From: Spirochaetaceae bacterium
GTDB taxonomy: Bacteria; Spirochaetota; Spirochaetia; Treponematales; Breznakiellaceae
DNA: 39,193 nt
Assembly (NCBI GenBank): GCA_031265015.1
Contig: JAISDG010000052.1
Coordinates: 1-39,193 of the forward strand
Direction: 5' to 3'
This document shows, in pieces, positions 15,283 to 22,423 of the stretch. A model generated the notes under the pieces. It made no database searches. It saw nothing but the letters and a program-made list of their open reading frames with translations, and had not been told where the DNA came from. Made by a program: the position numbers and the translations under genes. Within the stretch, counting starts at the first letter, position 1; every line of letters starts with the position of its first letter.

Positions 15283-16304
15283 AAAAATTTCTCTTGCTGT
15301 TTGCCGTCACCGCGGTCTGTTCGTTCCCGGTAGAATCCGCGGAATATATCGACGGCAGGATACGGCTGGTGATCAACGAAAATACCGGCCGTTTTTCCCT
15401 GTACTTTATGACCGATATTGCCCGGGAGCAGTACGTTCCCTTTTTTATGGATCAGGATCCCCGGACCAGTTTTCTTGCCCTTCTGGCCAACAACAGAAAC
15501 TACCGCCTGGGAGAATCCGCTTCGTTTAAGACCACCCTGGGGGGCACTCCGTTAAATCCCGCCCTGATTTTTGAATCCTCCTTTCTAACGGTGACCGAAG
15601 ATTTTTCGTTCATCAGAACCGGTTCGTCTTCCCTGACCAACGGCGTCCGGATAACCATTACCGTTACCAACAAAGGGGAGCAGCCCGTAGAAGCGGGCCT
15701 CCGTTTTCTGCTCGATACCACCCTGGGCGAAGGAACCGCCGCCCATTTCCTTACCGACCGGCGGCAGATTAGCTCGGAGACCCTTATCGAAGCCGGGGCC
15801 GGCGACCTGTACTGGGTTTCAAAAAACAGCCGCCTTGCCCTGATGGGGAGCATCGGCGGCGAGAACATTACCAGGCCCGATCTTGTCCACTTTGCCAACT
15901 GGAAGCGGCTTAACGACGTTCCCTGGAAAGCTCCCTTTGCCGCGGGAAGAAATTTTAATTTGCTCCCCTATTCCATAGAGGATTCGGCGGTTTGTTATTA
16001 CTATGAACCGTCGGCCATCAGCCGGGGGGGAAGCCGGTTCATATCCATCGTCCTCGCGTCGGAGGACGAAGAAGGTTTTGTTTTAAGCAGCAATGTGCCG
16101 GATGAATTGTCCACCCTGATCCGGGAAAGCTCAAAGATAGAGGGGGATGTTCCCCAGTCCATGCGGACCGATTTGATCGTCCTGCGGGATCTGGTGGCAA
16201 AACTGGACGGTTATATCAGTTCCGGCGCGTTGATACCGGATGACGAACTTTCCGCCCTGGGGCTGCTTATTTCCAAGATCAAGGAAAAGTACGGTATCCC
16301 CTAA
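15279..16304 (+). CDS. Exported beta-rich protein of unknown function
   Basis: The 341-residue protein has a signal peptide (MKKFLLLFAVTAVCSFPVESA, cut near residue 21). The mature part is mostly predicted beta strand, with phrases such as VRITITVTNKGEQPVEAGLRF and RFISIVLASEDEEGFVL, and a helical C-terminal stretch from about residue 280. The NKGEQPVEAGLRFLLDTTLGEG segment resembles immunoglobulin-like or sugar-hydrolase accessory beta sandwiches, but I see no catalytic signature. It is translationally coupled to the exported TPR gene upstream and followed 4 bases later by a TPR membrane protein, so the three probably act together in the envelope. I do not recognise the family. Confidence 0.8.
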   Translation: MKKFLLLFAVTAVCSFPVESAEYIDGRIRLVINENTGRFSLYFMTDIAREQYVPFFMDQDPRTSFLALLANNRNYRLGESASFKTTLGGTPLNPALIFESSFLTVTEDFSFIRTGSSSLTNGVRITITVTNKGEQPVEAGLRFLLDTTLGEGTAAHFLTDRRQISSETLIEAGAGDLYWVSKNSRLALMGSIGGENITRPDLVHFANWKRLNDVPWKAPFAAGRNFNLLPYSIEDSAVCYYYEPSAISRGGSRFISIVLASEDEEGFVLSSNVPDELSTLIRESSKIEGDVPQSMRTDLIVLRDLVAKLDGYISSGALIPDDELSALGLLISKIKEKYGIP

Positions 16305-16308
16305 GTCC

Positions 16309-17391
16309 ATGATCCACGATCCCATACTGAAAAAAGCCGTTACCCTTACCCGGAGGGGAAAATACGATGACTCCATTAAACTGCTTGAGGGGGAGATCTT
16401 CCATTACCATGAGTCGTTCAGCTTTCATCATATTCTTGGATTAACCTGTCTGTACGCCGGCGATTTTGGGGGGGCCCTAACCTACTTTACCAGGGCGAAG
16501 AATATCAAATTCCGGGATCCCATGACCCTCCTGGGCCTGGCGGCCCTTTTTTTAAGACGGGGGGAAACGGAGAAAGCCCTGGATCTCTATTTGGATATCC
16601 AGGATCTGGAACCGGACAATTCCACTGCAAAAAGGGCCCTTAAAATCATCAGGAAATACGGCGGAACCGAAGAACTGGCGGCATGGCTGGCCGGGGGAAA
16701 ACTGCCCGCCCTGTATCCGCCTTTGCCCAAGACCGCCGTAAGCTTTAGGCCCCTGCCTTTTGTTATCCTGGGGATTATTGCCGCCGCGGCGGCGGGGATC
16801 TTTTTGGGGATCCGCTTTGCTCCGCCGGCCGTTCTGCGGGGAGGGCTGGAACAGAGCGGCCTGGAGAAGGAAGAACAGGAACATCCCGTTGATTCCGGGG
16901 GCAGTTACCGGTATGTCCTTACCGGGGACGAGGTGCTTTCCCACTATGCCTCCGCCAGAAATTTTTTTAACAAATACCAGGATGAAGCGGCAAAACGGGA
17001 GCTGAACCGGATCATAGAATCCAACGCTTCGGCGGCGGTAAAAAACAAGGCCCGGCTTCTTAAGGGGTATACGGAAACCCCGGGTTTTGACACCCTGAAG
17101 GACCGGTTCAGTTACGGGGAAGTAAACGCCGATCCGCTCCTTTACCGGGATTGTTATGTCCTGTGGAAGGGCAGCCCCGCCAATGTCAGCGCCGGGCCGG
17201 ACAAAACAAGTTTTGATCTTTTGGTGGGCTACGACACCCGGACCGTTATGGAAGGGGCCGTGGCGGTGGAGCTGGATTTTCCCGCCGCGCTTACCACGGA
17301 GCCCCTGGAAGTGTTAGGCTCCGTTGTTCCCCTGGGACCGGACCGCTTTTATATCCGGGGTACGGGGATACACCAGAGCGGAAAGTACTAA
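16309..17391 (+). CDS. TPR protein with one membrane helix
   Basis: The 360-residue product has no signal peptide. TPR helices fill about 5-118 (RRGKYDDSIKLLEGEIF, LTCLYAGDFGGALTYF, LFLRRGETEKALDLYLDI). A single membrane helix lies at about 149-168 (LPFVILGIIAAAAAGIFLG). The C-terminal part (about 190-360) begins with a helical repeat (FFNKYQDEAAKRELNRII) and ends in beta strands. The expected topology is TPR inside and C-terminal domain outside. The start ATG 16309 is 4 bases after the preceding stop with no Shine-Dalgarno, so translation is probably coupled; the longer upstream frame lies inside the previous gene. The function is unknown; it could link a cytoplasmic partner to the two exported proteins. 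Confidence 0.8.
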   Translation: MIHDPILKKAVTLTRRGKYDDSIKLLEGEIFHYHESFSFHHILGLTCLYAGDFGGALTYFTRAKNIKFRDPMTLLGLAALFLRRGETEKALDLYLDIQDLEPDNSTAKRALKIIRKYGGTEELAAWLAGGKLPALYPPLPKTAVSFRPLPFVILGIIAAAAAGIFLGIRFAPPAVLRGGLEQSGLEKEEQEHPVDSGGSYRYVLTGDEVLSHYASARNFFNKYQDEAAKRELNRIIESNASAAVKNKARLLKGYTETPGFDTLKDRFSYGEVNADPLLYRDCYVLWKGSPANVSAGPDKTSFDLLVGYDTRTVMEGAVAVELDFPAALTTEPLEVLGSVVPLGPDRFYIRGTGIHQSGKY

Positions 17392-17503
17392 CATACCGGA
17401 AGGCCGCACCCCCGGCGGAGATCTTTTCCCGGAAGGCGCTGCCGGCGGCCCGGCAATTCACAGCGGCGCCGGGTATTCTTTCATCCGGCTCTTTGTTCTT
17501 TAA
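17392..17503. other. Convergent gap with no clear feature
   Basis: This 112-bp gap separates the TPR-membrane gene (+) and htrA (-). It is GC-rich with scattered short GC palindromes, but no hairpin with a U tract in either direction. The end near 17490-17503 is T-rich. I see no gene. Confidence 0.4.
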
Positions 17504-18718
17504 TTATTGGTTCAGTACTTCTTCCCGGTCCGCCAGGGTAACCCGTAGTTTAACGGACCTTCCCCCCCGCAGTACCTCCACTTCTACCTGTTCGCCGGGC
17601 TTGTTATCTTCCAGGGCGGAGTACAGATCCGTCAGGGTAGCTATCTTCATGCCGTCCGCCATGGTCAGGATATCCCCCCCCAGGTAGATCACGCTGGAAC
17701 CGTAACGTACCGGCTCCTGGCCCTGGCGGAGACCCGCCCTTTCCGCCAGGCCGTTCCGCCTGGTCCGGGAAATCAGAAGGCCCTCGGATACCGGCAGCTT
17801 GGCGTACTGCACCAGCGCGGGGAAGAGCTGAACCACCGTGGCGTCGATCCAGCCCCGGCGGACCTTGCCGTGTTCGATCAGCTCCGCGACCACCCGTTTG
17901 GCGGTATTCACCGGCACCGCAAAGCCTATACCCACCGAACCGCCGGAGGGGGAATAGATCATGGTATTGATACCGATCATCCGGCCCTGGGCGTCCAGCA
18001 GGGGGCCGCCGGAATTGCCCGGATTAATGGAAGCGTCGGTCTGGATCATGTCCCGGACAATGTTCTGCCGGGAAATCTGGATGGGCCGGCCCAGGCCCGA
18101 AACAATCCCCACGGTCAGGGTCCGTTCCAGGGCAAAGGGGTTACCGATAGCCAGGACCTTCTGGCCGACTTTGACGAGGGACGAATCGCCGTAGGGGATG
18201 GTTTTAAGGGTGATCCCCCGGGGAGGGGTAAATTGAACCACCGCCAGGTCGTTTTCCGGATCCGTCCCTACCACGGTTCCTTCCATCTGGGAACCGTCAA
18301 AAAGATTGATGAACACCTTGTAGGCCTTTTCGATGACGTGGTAATTGGTAAGCACGTAGCCCCGGGTATCGATGATCGACCCGGACCCGGAACCGCCGTT
18401 TTGGGGGACCGGTTCCAGAAACCAGTTGATAGCCACTATTTCGGTGGTAATGTTTACCACCGCTTCGTTATACTGCTCGTAAACAGTGATGTTTTCCCGT
18501 TCATCGGCGCTGTAGGGCTGAATATCCGCCGCGGGATAGGACCGGACATTCTGTCCGGAATCCCGCTCCCCGGAAACCGGAGAACCGCCGGGGGCCGTTT
18601 CCCCCGGAACGGGAGCTGCCCGCCCGGCAGCGTACCTCGCCCCAAGAACCGCCGTGCCCGCAATCAACACGGACAGGACGGAAAAAAAGATAAGCTGCCC
18701 GCGGCTGTACAGTTTCAT
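17504..18718 (-). CDS. htrA: HtrA/DegP-family serine protease with one PDZ domain
   Basis: The 404-residue envelope protease has an N-terminal membrane anchor (LIFFSVLSVLIAGTAVLGA) and a Gly/Pro linker to about residue 60. The trypsin-like domain carries a complete triad: His127 (NYHVI), Asp157 (ENDLAVV) and Ser236 (GNSGGP). One PDZ domain (about 290-400; ISRTRRNGLAERAGLRQGQ) follows, and the end shows no second PDZ. HtrA enzymes degrade or refold damaged periplasmic proteins. GGAGGCGTGG precedes the ATG, and TATACT at 18799-18794 gives a leader of roughly 70 nt. A 17-bp inverted repeat at 18542-18558 falls in the linker. It is flanked by genes on the opposite strand, so it is probably monocistronic. 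Confidence 0.93.
   Translation of the reverse strand: MKLYSRGQLIFFSVLSVLIAGTAVLGARYAAGRAAPVPGETAPGGSPVSGERDSGQNVRSYPAADIQPYSADERENITVYEQYNEAVVNITTEIVAINWFLEPVPQNGGSGSGSIIDTRGYVLTNYHVIEKAYKVFINLFDGSQMEGTVVGTDPENDLAVVQFTPPRGITLKTIPYGDSSLVKVGQKVLAIGNPFALERTLTVGIVSGLGRPIQISRQNIVRDMIQTDASINPGNSGGPLLDAQGRMIGINTMIYSPSGGSVGIGFAVPVNTAKRVVAELIEHGKVRRGWIDATVVQLFPALVQYAKLPVSEGLLISRTRRNGLAERAGLRQGQEPVRYGSSVIYLGGDILTMADGMKIATLTDLYSALEDNKPGEQVEVEVLRGGRSVKLRVTLADREEVLNQ
18542..18558. repeat. Inverted repeat inside the htrA linker
   Basis: CCGGACA-ttc-TGTCCGG is a perfect 7-bp inverted repeat in the low-complexity linker between the HtrA anchor and protease domain (it encodes part of SGQNVR). The heptamer matches the palindromes at 13139-13164 and 26281-26305. 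Confidence 0.5.
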
Positions 18719-18793
18719 CCACGCCTCCGCGCCTGAAACCGGACTCCCAAACCCCCTCGGGGATTTCTGGCGCTCCGGGCCTCAGACCTTTTT

Positions 18794-18799
18794 AGTATA
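18794..18799 (-). promoter_or_regulatory. Candidate -10 (TATACT) of htrA
   Basis: TATACT in the context GTATACTAA matches the -10 elements of xseB and the TPR gene. No good -35 is seen at 16-18 bp. The leader would be about 70 nt and ends in a good Shine-Dalgarno. Confidence 0.45.
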
Positions 18800-18894
18800 C
18801 GGGGAAAAAGCAAATTACTCCAGAGGCGGTCCTTGCTCCGGGGCTTTATGATTTTCTACGGGCTGCTGTTCTTCCCTTATTTCCCGTCCTGTGG

Positions 18895-18900
18895 TAGGAT
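18895..18900 (+). promoter_or_regulatory. Candidate extended -10 (TGG-TAGGAT) before the Hpt gene
   Basis: TGG followed by TAGGAT ends 5 nt before ATG 18906. The same bases include AGGA at a good Shine-Dalgarno distance, so whether this is a leaderless promoter or a ribosome-binding site cannot be decided by eye. Confidence 0.35.
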
Positions 18901-18905
18901 TCGGC

Positions 18906-19523
18906 ATGGACCTGTCCCTTCTCTATTCCCAGCTTATCGGCATAGAGGGCCTTGACATGTGGGAAGGCCTTTCCCATGTGGGCTACAGCAGGGAAGGATA
19001 TGCCGATGCCCTGAGGCTCTTTTGCGGGGAATTTAAAAAAAACCTTGCCCTGGCGGTCTCGGCGGCGGAATCGGACAACTGGAAAGACTATACCTTTGCC
19101 CTCCACGCGATAAAGGGCCTCCTGGCGGGGATTGGGGCCTGGGAGCTTTCCCGGAAAGCGCTGGAACTGGAAAGCGCTTCCCGGGAGGGAAAGTATGAAC
19201 CCTGCCGCCGGGACGGCGGGGCGGTCTTTCGGGAAATGGAAGCCCTGGCCGGGGCCCTGTGGGAAACCGCCCTCTTTGAAGGAACGGAGGGGGAACCCAG
19301 GGCAGAAGCTTCCCCGGAAACGCTGGCGGAAAAACTCCAGGCCCTGGCCGGAGCCTGCGCGGCGGGAAACAGCGCGGAGGCGGAAGCCCTGGCAAAGGAA
19401 CTCCGGGGGAAAACCTTCGGCCCGGAGGCCGACGAATTTGTAGAGAGCCTCTGCGCCCTGGTCGATACCCTGGATTATGACCGGGTGCTCAAAGCCCTGG
19501 GCGGCGGCCCCTTCGCCGGATAG
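18906..19523 (+). CDS. Orphan Hpt-domain phosphotransfer protein
   Basis: The 205-residue cytoplasmic protein has an Hpt four-helix domain (about 20-120) with the phospho-acceptor motif HAIKG at His67-Gly71, followed by LLAGIGAWELSRKALELE, the expected packing helix. Hpt domains relay phosphate between histidine kinases and response regulators. The C-terminal part (about 135-205) is a second helical segment ending in LVDTLDYDRVLKALGG, a tail like that often seen after Hpt domains at the end of hybrid kinases. No kinase or receiver is encoded nearby. The start could be GTG 18891, but ATG 18906 fits the fold better. It converges on the LRR gene with a 7-bp gap. Confidence 0.8.
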   Translation: MDLSLLYSQLIGIEGLDMWEGLSHVGYSREGYADALRLFCGEFKKNLALAVSAAESDNWKDYTFALHAIKGLLAGIGAWELSRKALELESASREGKYEPCRRDGGAVFREMEALAGALWETALFEGTEGEPRAEASPETLAEKLQALAGACAAGNSAEAEALAKELRGKTFGPEADEFVESLCALVDTLDYDRVLKALGGGPFAG

Positions 19524-19530
19524 GGCGGGC

Positions 19531-20571
19531 CTACTGATCCTGGGCCTTGGCCGCTTCCGCCCGTTCCCGGTTTGCTGCGGCCAGTTCGTCCAGCTTTCTA
19601 AGCGCCGCCCGGGAAGCCGGACTCAGCCTGGGGCAATTCTCGAATGCCCTTGCGGCGCTGTCTCCTCCCCAGCCGGCGTCAAAGCCGGTGATTTGTATGG
19701 TATCGGGGTAAGTAACGGTGGTAAGGGAAGTGCAGTTCCTAAAAGCCATCTCGCCTATAGTTTGAAGACCTGCCGGAAGGGCAAGAGCGGTAAGGGAAGA
19801 GCAGTTCTCAAAAGCCTGGTAACTTATACTTTGAAGACCTGCCGGAAAAATAACGGACCTAAGGGAAATGCAATCCCAAAAAGCCCTCTCTTCGATGGTT
19901 TGAAGACCTGCCGGAAGGGTAACGGCGGCAAGGGAAGTACAGCCCATAAAAGCCTCCCCGCTTATGGTTTGAAGACCTGCCGGAAGGATAACGGTGGTAA
20001 GGGAAGGGCAGTCCTTAAAAGCCCCCCAGCCTATTTCCACCCCTCCGGAGATGGTTACCGTCGTAAGGTTTTCGCAGCCCCAAAAAGTACTGTTCATAAT
20101 TTCAGTTACCCCCGGCGGGATGGTGATGGAACTGAGCTTTGTAAAGGCAAAGGCTGCCTCGCCAATCGACGTCAGGCTTTTGGGAAGCGTGACGGAAGTA
20201 AAGAGCGCGCCGGGAAACGCGTTCTTCCCAATTTCCGTGACCCCCTCGGGGATGGTCACGGAAGCCAGCTCGTTGCCGGGGTTGTAGAAAGCATATGCGT
20301 TGATCTTAGTTACCCCGGCGGGGATAACAACGCCGGTAATCCCGGGGCCTGCTACAGGATCCTCTTCCCTGCCGCTCCCAATTTCCCTGACCGGTAATCC
20401 TTCAATGGCCGCGGGAAACCGTATCTGCGCCGCTTTGCCGGTGTATCTGGTGATAACCAGGCCTTCCCCGTCGCCGGTTAAGGTTACGACAAAGTCCGCC
20501 CCGATCTGGGCAAAGGCCCCGGCCCCGCACAGCGCCGCCAGCAGCAGCGCCCGCGTCAGTTTCCTCATCAT
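19531..20571 (-). CDS. Exported BspA-type leucine-rich-repeat protein
   Basis: The 346-residue protein has a signal peptide ending AGAFAQ (about residue 22) and then about ten repeats of roughly 23 residues with the BspA/TpLRR pattern (FxxCxxLTxVxLPxGLxxIxxxAF). LRR proteins of this type bind host or bacterial surface proteins in treponemes and Bacteroidetes. The region 19761-20036 holds nearly identical 69-bp units. A short Ala/Glu-rich helix (RAALRKLDELAAANRERAEA) closes the protein; no sorting or anchoring signal is seen. AAAGGAG precedes two adjacent ATG codons (20571 and 20568). TATACT at 20672-20667 may be its -10. Confidence 0.9.
   Translation of the reverse strand: MMRKLTRALLLAALCGAGAFAQIGADFVVTLTGDGEGLVITRYTGKAAQIRFPAAIEGLPVREIGSGREEDPVAGPGITGVVIPAGVTKINAYAFYNPGNELASVTIPEGVTEIGKNAFPGALFTSVTLPKSLTSIGEAAFAFTKLSSITIPPGVTEIMNSTFWGCENLTTVTISGGVEIGWGAFKDCPSLTTVILPAGLQTISGEAFMGCTSLAAVTLPAGLQTIEERAFWDCISLRSVIFPAGLQSISYQAFENCSSLTALALPAGLQTIGEMAFRNCTSLTTVTYPDTIQITGFDAGWGGDSAARAFENCPRLSPASRAALRKLDELAAANRERAEAAKAQDQ
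19761..20036 (-). repeat. Four near-identical 69-bp LRR repeats
   Basis: The string TTTGAAGACCTGCCGG (+ strand) recurs at 19761, 19830, 19899 and 19968, exactly 69 bp apart, each encoding an LPAGLQ(T/S)I repeat. This periodicity can expand or shrink by recombination without changing frame. Confidence 0.8.
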
Positions 20572-20586
20572 CGTACTCCTTTGCGT

Positions 20587-20706
20587 TTAACGCCGCGTTG
20601 TAAGCCCGCCGGCATAATTCCTTAATCCGGACGAAGAATTCACCGCGAAGGCGAAAAAGTCGAAAAAGTATAAGAGGCAGGTAAGGAAAGAAAACGCCGC
20701 TTTCAT
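20587..20706 (-). CDS. Possible 39-residue hydrophobic small protein
   Basis: An ATG at 20706 overlaps the stop of the repeat ORF upstream (ATGA) and runs 39 codons to TAA at 20589-20587, ending just before the Shine-Dalgarno of the LRR gene. The peptide (MKAAFSFLTCLLYFFDFFAF...) has a Lys followed by a long Leu/Phe-rich run, like a signal peptide or membrane segment. The support is the ATGA junction and the composition only. The alternative is that this stretch is simply the LRR promoter and leader, since TATACT at 20672-20667 falls inside it. Confidence 0.3.
   Translation of the reverse strand: MKAAFSFLTCLLYFFDFFAFAVNSSSGLRNYAGGLTTRR
20667..20672 (-). promoter_or_regulatory. Candidate -10 (TATACT) of the LRR gene
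   Basis: TATACT on the minus strand gives a leader of about 85-90 nt to the LRR start, which has its own AAAGGAG. The -35 region (T-rich, no TTGACA-like match) is weak. Confidence 0.4.
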
Positions 20707-21098
20707 AACTTCGCGCGGTAAACTTCTTCGACTGCGAACCTTCGGTTCGATTCGACCTCGCGGTTATATATTCTTCCCCTTACGGAATAATCGCGCTCCG
20801 GACCTCCTAAAGAAGATCTTCGGACTTCCAAAGATGATCTTCGGAGCTCCAAATAAGATTTTCGAACCTCCAAAGAAGATCTTCGGAGCTCCAAAGAAGA
20901 TTTTCGGAACTCCGAAAAAGATTTTTGGACCTCCAAAGAAGATTTTCGGAGCTCCAAAGAAGATTTTCGGAGCTCCAAAGATGATCTTCGGAGCTCCGAA
21001 AAAGATTTTCGGAGCTCCAAAAAAGATCTTCGGACCTCCAAAAAAGATCTTCGGAGCTCCGGAGATGATGTATCTGCCTCCCGGCCCGTACCCAGCAT
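20703..21098 (-). CDS. Possible 131-residue heptapeptide-repeat protein (frame uncertain)
   Basis: The ATG at 21098 opens a 131-codon frame. Residues 13-96 are twelve 7-residue repeats (SLELRKS/SLEVRRS type, Leu-x-Leu/Val hydrophobics, basic and Ser-rich), encoded by the 21-bp satellite; about 35 non-repeat residues follow. In favour: TTGACT-18-TACCGT with an extended TGA lies exactly 6 nt before this ATG, the arrangement seen at gcvT and purE. Against: most base changes between satellite units (repeat positions 1, 13, 19) alter amino acids in this frame but are silent in the other minus frame (20764-21114, GTG start, GAPKIFF repeats) and in the plus frame (KKIFGAP). It may be noncoding. I do not recognise a family. 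Confidence 0.3.
   Translation of the reverse strand: MLGTGREADTSSPELRRSFLEVRRSFLELRKSFSELRRSSLELRKSSLELRKSSLEVQKSFSEFRKSSLELRRSSLEVRKSYLELRRSSLEVRRSSLGGPERDYSVRGRIYNREVESNRRFAVEEVYRAKL
20810..21061. repeat. 21-bp satellite, 12 tandem units
   Basis: Twelve contiguous 21-bp units, each containing the palindromic cores AAGATCTT (or a variant) and GGAGCTCC (or a variant), so the unit is close to its own reverse complement. No stop codons occur inside it in three frames: KKIFGAP (+), GAPKIFF (-) and ELRKSSL (-). Differences between units cluster at a few positions and are mostly transitions. A partial further unit is recognisable on each side. The array can fold on itself in either strand. Confidence 0.9.
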
Positions 21099-21104
21099 GA
21101 ATGT

Positions 21105-21134
21105 ACGGTATCACGGGGCGGAAAAAGGAGTCAA
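21105..21134 (-). promoter_or_regulatory. Promoter TTGACT-18-TGA-TACCGT, 6 nt before ATG 21098
   Basis: TTGACT (21134-21129) matches five of six -35 bases, the spacer is 18 bp, TGA precedes TACCGT (21110-21105), and six bases separate it from ATG 21098. This is the best argument that a transcript starts here and reads through the satellite. Confidence 0.55.
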
Positions 21135-21171
21135 CGGCTCAAAAATGAGCCGCCCGCCGCAATTCGAAGTA

Positions 21172-21201
21172 TTGTCGATCCTCCGGGGTTCGTGGTAAAA
21201 T
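21172..21201 (+). promoter_or_regulatory. Promoter of the beta-helix lipoprotein (TTGTCG-18-TGG-TAAAAT)
   Basis: TTGTCG (21172-21177), an 18-bp spacer ending in TGG, and TAAAAT (21196-21201) lie 9 nt before ATG 21211. No Shine-Dalgarno fits in the remaining 9 bases, so the mRNA is leaderless or nearly so. Confidence 0.6.
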
Positions 21202-21210
21202 ACGTATTGT

Positions 21211-22422
21211 ATGAAAAGGATAGCCTTCTGTTTAGTGTTCCCGCTGTTATGGGCCTGCGCCGGGGCTCCCGGTCCCGGTCCCGGCCATGATACCTACTAT
21301 GTCATGGCCGGGGGCAGCGACCGCAACGACGGGCTTTCGGAACAAACGCCCTTTCGATCGCTTTTTAAAGCCCTGGTGATGGTAGCGGAGGGTCCCGTTA
21401 AAACCGTTACGGTGATCGGCGCCCTTGATCTGGCCAGCGAGCAGTCTTCAAATAACGAGCGGGTTTTTCTTATCCAGGGTACGGGCAGGGATCCGGTTCT
21501 TATCCGGGGAAAATCTTCCGGCCCGGAGCCGGCGGCGCTTTCCGCCGCGGGCAGCGGCCGCCGGGTTATTCTGGTCAAGGGTGTTGTGAACGTCCGTTTT
21601 GAGGAAATAGAAATTTCCGGGGGAACCGCTTCCGGCGACGGCGGCGGCGGCATGGAAATCGGCCCCGGAGCGCTGGTTACCCTGGGATCCGGCGCGGTAC
21701 TTCGGGACAACAGTTCCGGCAGTATCGGCGGCGGCGTGGTCATTGCCCCCGGGGGCGCGTTTACCCTTGACGGCGGCAGAATTCTCAATAACCGCTCCGA
21801 AGGGGTGGGCGGGGGAGTCGCGGTGGTGGGAAAGACCAGCGTCCTGGCTTTCAGGGGCGGCGAAATTTCCGAAAACCACGGCCAGGGCGGCGGCGGCGTC
21901 GCGGTGTCCCAGGACGCGAACTTTATCTTTTCCGGCGGCATTATCCGGGACAATACGGCGGATTTTGCCGGCGGCGGGGTGATGGCCGGCCAGAACGGGA
22001 TATTTACCATGGAGGGGGGAGTTCTCCGGGGCAACCGGTCCGCCGGTTCCGGGGGCGGCGTCGCCCTGCTGGTCGGGGGGAATGTTACCCTCAAGGGCGG
22101 CGAGATCCACGGCAACCGGGCGGCGGAACACGGCGGCGGCATTGCTTCCGATGAATCCAGCGTTATTACCGTCCAGGGGGGCTATGTCTCCGCCAACCGG
22201 GCGGCCTCCCGGGGCGGGGGGATCTTTACCGCGGGCTCCTTTGTTAAGTCCGGGGGGACGATTTACGGAAACGATGTGCCCGAGGACGAATCCAATGCCG
22301 CTCCCTCCGGGGCCGCGGTGTTTGTGTACCGTGATGACGAGGTATATAAAATCCGGGAAAAAAGCGCCGGGGAAAATCTTATTTTGGACAGTTCCGCGGA
22401 TGACGGCTGGGCTGCCGACTAG
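21211..22422 (+). CDS. Lipoprotein with right-handed beta-helix (PMP/DUF1565-like) repeats
   Basis: The 403-residue protein has a lipobox LLWAC (Cys16), so it is probably a lipid-anchored envelope protein. Next comes a DUF1565-like opening (DTYYVMAGGSDRNDGLSEQTPFRSLFKAL), common at the start of parallel beta-helix proteins. From about residue 135 to 345 there are seven or eight repeats of about 23 residues built on GGxI..N.A...GGGV, as in chlamydial polymorphic membrane proteins and related adhesins. No catalytic residues of pectate lyases are obvious. It probably acts as a surface adhesin or scaffold. The gene ends 1 bp from the convergent mutL stop. Confidence 0.85.
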   Translation: MKRIAFCLVFPLLWACAGAPGPGPGHDTYYVMAGGSDRNDGLSEQTPFRSLFKALVMVAEGPVKTVTVIGALDLASEQSSNNERVFLIQGTGRDPVLIRGKSSGPEPAALSAAGSGRRVILVKGVVNVRFEEIEISGGTASGDGGGGMEIGPGALVTLGSGAVLRDNSSGSIGGGVVIAPGGAFTLDGGRILNNRSEGVGGGVAVVGKTSVLAFRGGEISENHGQGGGGVAVSQDANFIFSGGIIRDNTADFAGGGVMAGQNGIFTMEGGVLRGNRSAGSGGGVALLVGGNVTLKGGEIHGNRAAEHGGGIASDESSVITVQGGYVSANRAASRGGGIFTAGSFVKSGGTIYGNDVPEDESNAAPSGAAVFVYRDDEVYKIREKSAGENLILDSSADDGWAAD

Positions 22423-22423
22423 G

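Noticed and set aside
18800..18905. An extra small gene between htrA and the Hpt gene
   Set aside because: Short frames exist but lack a start with Shine-Dalgarno or promoter; the stretch is explained by two divergent promoters.
20810..21061. CRISPR array
   Set aside because: The units are contiguous, without unique spacers, and no cas genes are present.
20764..21114. GAPKIFF-repeat frame (minus) and KKIFGAP-repeat frame (plus) as separate genes
   Set aside because: Neither has a start with a promoter or ribosome-binding site; kept as alternatives in the satellite entry because the pattern of silent changes favours their codon phase.
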